From Lachnospiraceae bacterium (GTDB lineage Bacteria; Bacillota; Clostridia; Lachnospirales; Lachnospiraceae): 36,507 nucleotides of DNA. Positions 33,129 to 36,507 of this stretch are shown here, piece by piece. Both the position numbers and the translations under genes were made by a program. The notes under the pieces were generated by a model. It saw only the letters and a program-made list of their open reading frames with translations. It did no database searches and had not been told where the DNA came from. The stretch spans positions 31,607 through 68,113 of the forward strand of contig SVFO01000020.1 of NCBI GenBank assembly GCA_015056795.1. Direction: 5' to 3'. Within the stretch, counting starts at the first letter, position 1. Each line of letters starts with the position of its first letter.

Positions 33129-35573
33129 GTGCATTTAACGGAATTAGAGAAGGTACATGCAAGAAAGGTTCGTTCCATGCTGGCAGAATGCATGGTGTTG
33201 CTGAAGAAAAACGGAGATTTTCCGTTGGACGAGCCCTGTCAGATTGCGCTGTATGGGAGCGGTGCAAGACATACGTTGCAGGGTGGTACGGGTTCGGGTG
33301 AGGTGAACTCTCACTTTACGATTTCCGTGGAGAAGGGCTTGGAGCTGGCTGGATTTTCGATCACGACAAAGTCCTGGCTGGATGCCTATGACGAGATTTT
33401 GAAGGAAGCGCATACGCTTTTTGTGCGCGACGTGAAAAAGCGGGCGAAGGAAAAGCACGTGAATGCCGTTTTGGAGGGCATGGGTGCCGTGATGCCAGAG
33501 CCTGATTATGAGCTTCCGCTGGAGGCTGAGGGCGACGTTGCGATTTACGTGCTCTCGAGAATTTGCGGTGAGGGCAATGACCGAAAGCCAGAGAAGGGTG
33601 ACATTCTGCTCACGGACACGGAGGTGCGTGACATCCTTGCATTGCGTCAAAAATTTGCAAAGTTCATGCTGGTACTGAATGTCGGCGGACCTGTCGATTT
33701 GTCTGGCGTGGCAGAGGTGGAGAATATCCTTGTGTTGTCTCAGCTTGGCGCAATGATGGGCGCTGGCTTTGCGGACGTTCTTCTTGGAAAGGCAAATCCT
33801 TCTGGAAGACTGGCGACAACCTGGGCAGCCTGGGAGGATTATTGCAAGCTCGGTGACTTTGGCGAGAGAGATGATACCAGATATCGGGAAGGCATCTATG
33901 TCGGATATCGTTATTTTGACGTGGCGGGAAAGACACCCATGTATCCCTTCGGTTACGGCCTTTCCTATACGGAGTTTGAGATGAAGGCAACGGGTGTGGA
34001 GCTCAACGGCGAGATCGTGACGGTAAAGTGCAACGTAACCAATGTTGGCAGCCGTCCTGGTAAGGAGGTCGTACAGCTCTATGTCACCGTGCCCTGGGGA
34101 AAGCTGGATCAGCCGAAGAAGGTGTTGGCAGGGTTTGCCAAGACGAAGACTTTGGCAGCAGGTGAGACGCAGGAGCTTATGGTTGCATTTGCAATGTCTG
34201 ACATTGCCTCCTATGATGCCGATAATTCCTGCTATGTGCTGGAAAAGGGCACTTATATTTTGAAGCTGGGAAAGAGTAGTCGCGACTATTCCGTCTGCGG
34301 CGGTATTCAGCTCAAGAAGGACTGCGTGACAAAACAGGTTCGTCATGTGCTGGGAACCACGGACTTTGAGGATTATAGCCCGAAGGTTCACGAGGAGGAA
34401 AAGCTTCCGAAGGATGCAACGCTTTTGACCATGGATCCGAAGGCCATTCGGACGGAAAAGATTTGCTATAAGGCAGATCCAGAGATTGATCCGAGTCTTC
34501 ATGATTTGACGGATGAGGAATTGGCTTATCTGGCCTTGGGTGCATTCAATCCGAATGAAAAGAGCATGAATGGCGGCATTGGAGATTCAGGCAGGAGAGT
34601 TGCGGGCGCGGCTGGAGAAACCACGGGACAGCTGCAGGAAAAGGGAATTCCCGTTCTGACCATGGCAGATGGCCCTGCAGGCCTTCGATTGAATAAAAAA
34701 TATTGGGTGGATGAGGACGGCACGCATGGCATTGGCAGCGCGATGCTGCCTGGTCTTATGGATTTTCTGCCGAAGCCCGCGGCACTGTATTTTAAGCTGA
34801 AGGGGTCAAAGCGTCCCAAGAAGGGTGCGGAGATTCAGAGTCAGTACTGTACGGCAATTCCCATCGGAACGGCCATCGCGCAGAGCTGGAACATCAAGCT
34901 GGCACAGCGCTGCGGAGACATTGTCGGCAGAGAGATGACGGAGTTCGGCGTAGATCTTTGGCTGGCTCCTGCACTGAATCTTCACAGGGACATTCGCTGC
35001 GGCAGAAACTTTGAATATTTTTCCGAGGATCCGCTGATCAGCGGAAAGATTGCGGCGGCGCTTACCAATGGCGTTCAGCGTCATCCTGGCCGCGGTGTTA
35101 CGATCAAGCATTATGCTGCGAATAATCAGGAGGCAAATCGCTCCGCCAATAACAGCTGCGTCAGCGAGAGAGCCATGAGAGAGCTATATCTCAAGGGCTT
35201 CCAGATTTGTATTCAGGACTCGCACCCCATGACGGTCATGACCTCCTACAATCTGCTCAACGGTATTCATACCTCCGAGCGTAAGGATTTAACGGATTGG
35301 GTGCTTCGCAAGGAATTTGGCTTCGATGGCGTTGTCATGACGGACTGGCTGGTTGGCGGCATGAATCTTCGCGATGCCGTGTATCCTGCGGCAAAGGCAT
35401 CCCGCGTTGTGGCGTCGGGCGGGGAATTGGTGATGCCAGGCGGCAAGGGCGAATTTGAGGATCTGATGGCAGCCCTGAAGGCAGGAAGACTGACAAGAAA
35501 ACAGCTTCTGATCAATGCCACAAGATTGGTTGGACTGATCAGAAGCATGAAAGAGGATGATTGCTTTTTATAA
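33129..35573 (+). CDS. GH3 beta-glycosidase with swapped domain order
   Basis: 814 residues from GTG, with AAGGAGG upstream and no signal peptide, so cytoplasmic. The usual C-terminal alpha/beta domain comes first (about 15-285: YGSGARHTLQGGTGSGEV, SRICGEGNDR, GKANPSGRLATTW and PFGYGLSYTEF). A fibronectin-III-like domain follows (about 290-400). The catalytic TIM barrel comes last (about 460-800: MADGPAGLR, LAPALNLHRD, CGRNFEYFSEDP, KHYAANNQE), with the nucleophile D739 in VMTDW. This inverted order is known in a subset of GH3 enzymes, including some from rumen bacteria. Expected role: hydrolysis of imported beta-glucosides or xylosides; specificity is undetermined. It converges with the next gene with only 1 nt between. 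Confidence 0.93.
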   Translation: MHLTELEKVHARKVRSMLAECMVLLKKNGDFPLDEPCQIALYGSGARHTLQGGTGSGEVNSHFTISVEKGLELAGFSITTKSWLDAYDEILKEAHTLFVRDVKKRAKEKHVNAVLEGMGAVMPEPDYELPLEAEGDVAIYVLSRICGEGNDRKPEKGDILLTDTEVRDILALRQKFAKFMLVLNVGGPVDLSGVAEVENILVLSQLGAMMGAGFADVLLGKANPSGRLATTWAAWEDYCKLGDFGERDDTRYREGIYVGYRYFDVAGKTPMYPFGYGLSYTEFEMKATGVELNGEIVTVKCNVTNVGSRPGKEVVQLYVTVPWGKLDQPKKVLAGFAKTKTLAAGETQELMVAFAMSDIASYDADNSCYVLEKGTYILKLGKSSRDYSVCGGIQLKKDCVTKQVRHVLGTTDFEDYSPKVHEEEKLPKDATLLTMDPKAIRTEKICYKADPEIDPSLHDLTDEELAYLALGAFNPNEKSMNGGIGDSGRRVAGAAGETTGQLQEKGIPVLTMADGPAGLRLNKKYWVDEDGTHGIGSAMLPGLMDFLPKPAALYFKLKGSKRPKKGAEIQSQYCTAIPIGTAIAQSWNIKLAQRCGDIVGREMTEFGVDLWLAPALNLHRDIRCGRNFEYFSEDPLISGKIAAALTNGVQRHPGRGVTIKHYAANNQEANRSANNSCVSERAMRELYLKGFQICIQDSHPMTVMTSYNLLNGIHTSERKDLTDWVLRKEFGFDGVVMTDWLVGGMNLRDAVYPAAKASRVVASGGELVMPGGKGEFEDLMAALKAGRLTRKQLLINATRLVGLIRSMKEDDCFL

Positions 35574-35574
35574 A

Positions 35575-36507
35575 TTACTTTTCCATGAGGTAACCGTTTA
35601 GGTTGACGTCCAAGATTTCCTGCGTGTTTTTGTCATAGTTGATGGTGAAGCTCGTGATCCAAATGGCACGGTTGTCATCCACGGGGCAAACCTCATGACC
35701 CTTTAACTTGAAGTCGTTGTCATGGCTTTGGTGAAAGGTGTAGGCATAGGTTATCATATCGCTGATGTCTACGAGAATCGGTTCGGAGGCTTTTCGCTTT
35801 TCGTAATTCGTGAATTCCACGACAAGCTTTCCGTCGCCCAGATAATCGTCGGAGCGATCCATGACGCTCACCTGGTAAATGCGGCTGTAGCCCGCAACCT
35901 CCATGTAGTCACTGCCTTGATAAGCACTTAAATAAACGGTTTCCTTTGCAATTGCAGTATAATCAGAATAGGATTCCAAAAGATCCTTCTGCGCCTTGGA
36001 CAGCTTTTTGTTCAGGGCGCGTTTTCCTTTGTAGCCGAGATAATTGATCTTGCTATAGGTGCTGCGGATGGACTGCTTGTCTTCCTTGGTGGGGAAGGGA
36101 TTTTCCAACATTTTTTCGAGGCGCGCCATCTGGGAACGGATGGTAATGTCCTCATAGGTCGTTCCAGGGCAAAGCACGGTGAAGAAGCAGATGATCATCA
36201 GTGCGAACACCATCCAGGAAATGGCCTGCTTCTGACCTCTGTGATGCAGGAGGTACAGGACAAAATAGACTGCCTCGCCAAGGATCAAAATGATGCCCCA
36301 ATAGCGATCAGGGGTAATGCCGTACTGGCTGATGCGAAGTCCAATGCTCCAGCACTGCAGGAATAAAAATGGTATGAAAACATAGGGAAGAAATCTTGCA
36401 GCCTTGGAGAGAAAATCGTCCTTTTGTTGCATGCCATGAACCAATGTCCAAACGGGCATGCCGACGGTGAATAGACCTGCTAGAATCGGGAAGATTTTGT
36501 TGGACGG
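35575..36507 (-). CDS. DUF4153-like membrane protein, 5' end cut by the window
   Basis: The frame is open from 36507 to the stop at 35575. The codons before the internal ATG at 36459 encode a hydrophobic IFPILAGLFTVGMPVW segment, so that ATG is internal and the gene continues past the right edge. The visible part has four or so membrane segments (to about residue 115 after that ATG) and then a soluble C-terminal domain of about 175 residues ending LNGYLMEK. The layout fits DUF4153-type proteins of Clostridia, whose function is unknown. No terminator is seen between it and the convergent GH3 gene. Confidence 0.65.
   Translation of the reverse strand, partial: PSNKIFPILAGLFTVGMPVWTLVHGMQQKDDFLSKAARFLPYVFIPFLFLQCWSIGLRISQYGITPDRYWGIILILGEAVYFVLYLLHHRGQKQAISWMVFALMIICFFTVLCPGTTYEDITIRSQMARLEKMLENPFPTKEDKQSIRSTYSKINYLGYKGKRALNKKLSKAQKDLLESYSDYTAIAKETVYLSAYQGSDYMEVAGYSRIYQVSVMDRSDDYLGDGKLVVEFTNYEKRKASEPILVDISDMITYAYTFHQSHDNDFKLKGHEVCPVDDNRAIWITSFTINYDKNTQEILDVNLNGYLMEK

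Noticed and set aside
33144..34502. A 452-codon minus-strand open frame
   Set aside because: It lies wholly inside the GH3 gene, which has full family motifs. The antisense product has shadow-like composition and no ribosome site that I can see.
1..36507. tRNA, rRNA, transposase, integrase or prophage genes
   Set aside because: I looked for their motifs and saw none. Very small or divergent RNAs could be missed without a covariance search.

Overview
This is a chromosomal window from a low-to-moderate G+C Firmicute, most likely a Lachnospiraceae-type gut or rumen Clostridium relative. The reasons are the consensus SigA promoters and strong AGGAGG ribosome sites, the gene families present (dCache-GGDEF, SPL radical SAM, U32-like, CsoR/CopA, LytTR-DUF3021, GH127, BspA-like LRR, ECF with DUF3160, LCP, domain-swapped GH3), and hairpin-rich intergenic repeats. 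I see no rRNA, tRNA, phage, transposase or CRISPR. This assignment is inference from gene content; no database search was possible.

Layout. 1-1850: two copies of a 72-bp hairpin repeat, then a promoter and an exported beta-helix protein. 1908-3260 (-): a dCache-GGDEF membrane protein with a variant GSDEF motif. 3423-7155: a SigA promoter, a NiCo (czcD-type) riboswitch with an overlapping terminator, and four tightly packed genes (CDF metal exporter, SPL radical SAM, U32-like Cys-cluster protein, NT5C-type HAD phosphatase), closed by a terminator. 7159-10270: a copper operon with two CsoR-type operators, csoR, and a copA carrying an extra C-terminal CopZ-like domain. 10271-10552: a gene remnant with a good promoter. 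10593-13483 (-): an ABC exporter (ATPase, permease) with LytTR and DUF3021 genes; a 21-bp-spaced direct repeat upstream looks like a LytTR site. 13549-16415: a GH127 arabinofuranosidase and an AraC regulator, divergently transcribed from overlapping promoters. 16432-21756: LacI regulator, tRNA-dihydrouridine synthase and a 1052-residue LRR protein without a signal peptide. 21823-23707: a perfect 28-bp inverted repeat, then an Fe-S aldo/keto reductase and an MTA/SAH-nucleosidase-like protein. 23739-27391: an ECF sigma operon in which an anti-sigma-like N-terminus and one membrane segment are fused to a DUF3160 domain. 27396-31057: an exopolysaccharide or cell-wall glycopolymer unit (phosphoglycosyl transferase, LCP ligase, family 2 glycosyltransferase). 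31059-32878: htrA behind 11-bp-phased repeats. 33025-35573: a GH3 enzyme with swapped domains. 35575-end (-): a DUF4153-like membrane protein cut by the window edge.

Themes. Metal homeostasis (Ni/Co and Cu) is encoded in two adjacent, separately sensed units. Plant-polysaccharide use is represented by GH127 and GH3, and envelope functions by ECF/DUF3160, LCP/GT and HtrA. The candidates for something undescribed are: (a) the four-gene unit behind the NiCo riboswitch; (b) copA, where an A7 run, a -1-frame stop and an internal ribosome site could give CopA with and without its extra domain plus free CopZ; and (c) the ECF-sigma/DUF3160 membrane fusion.
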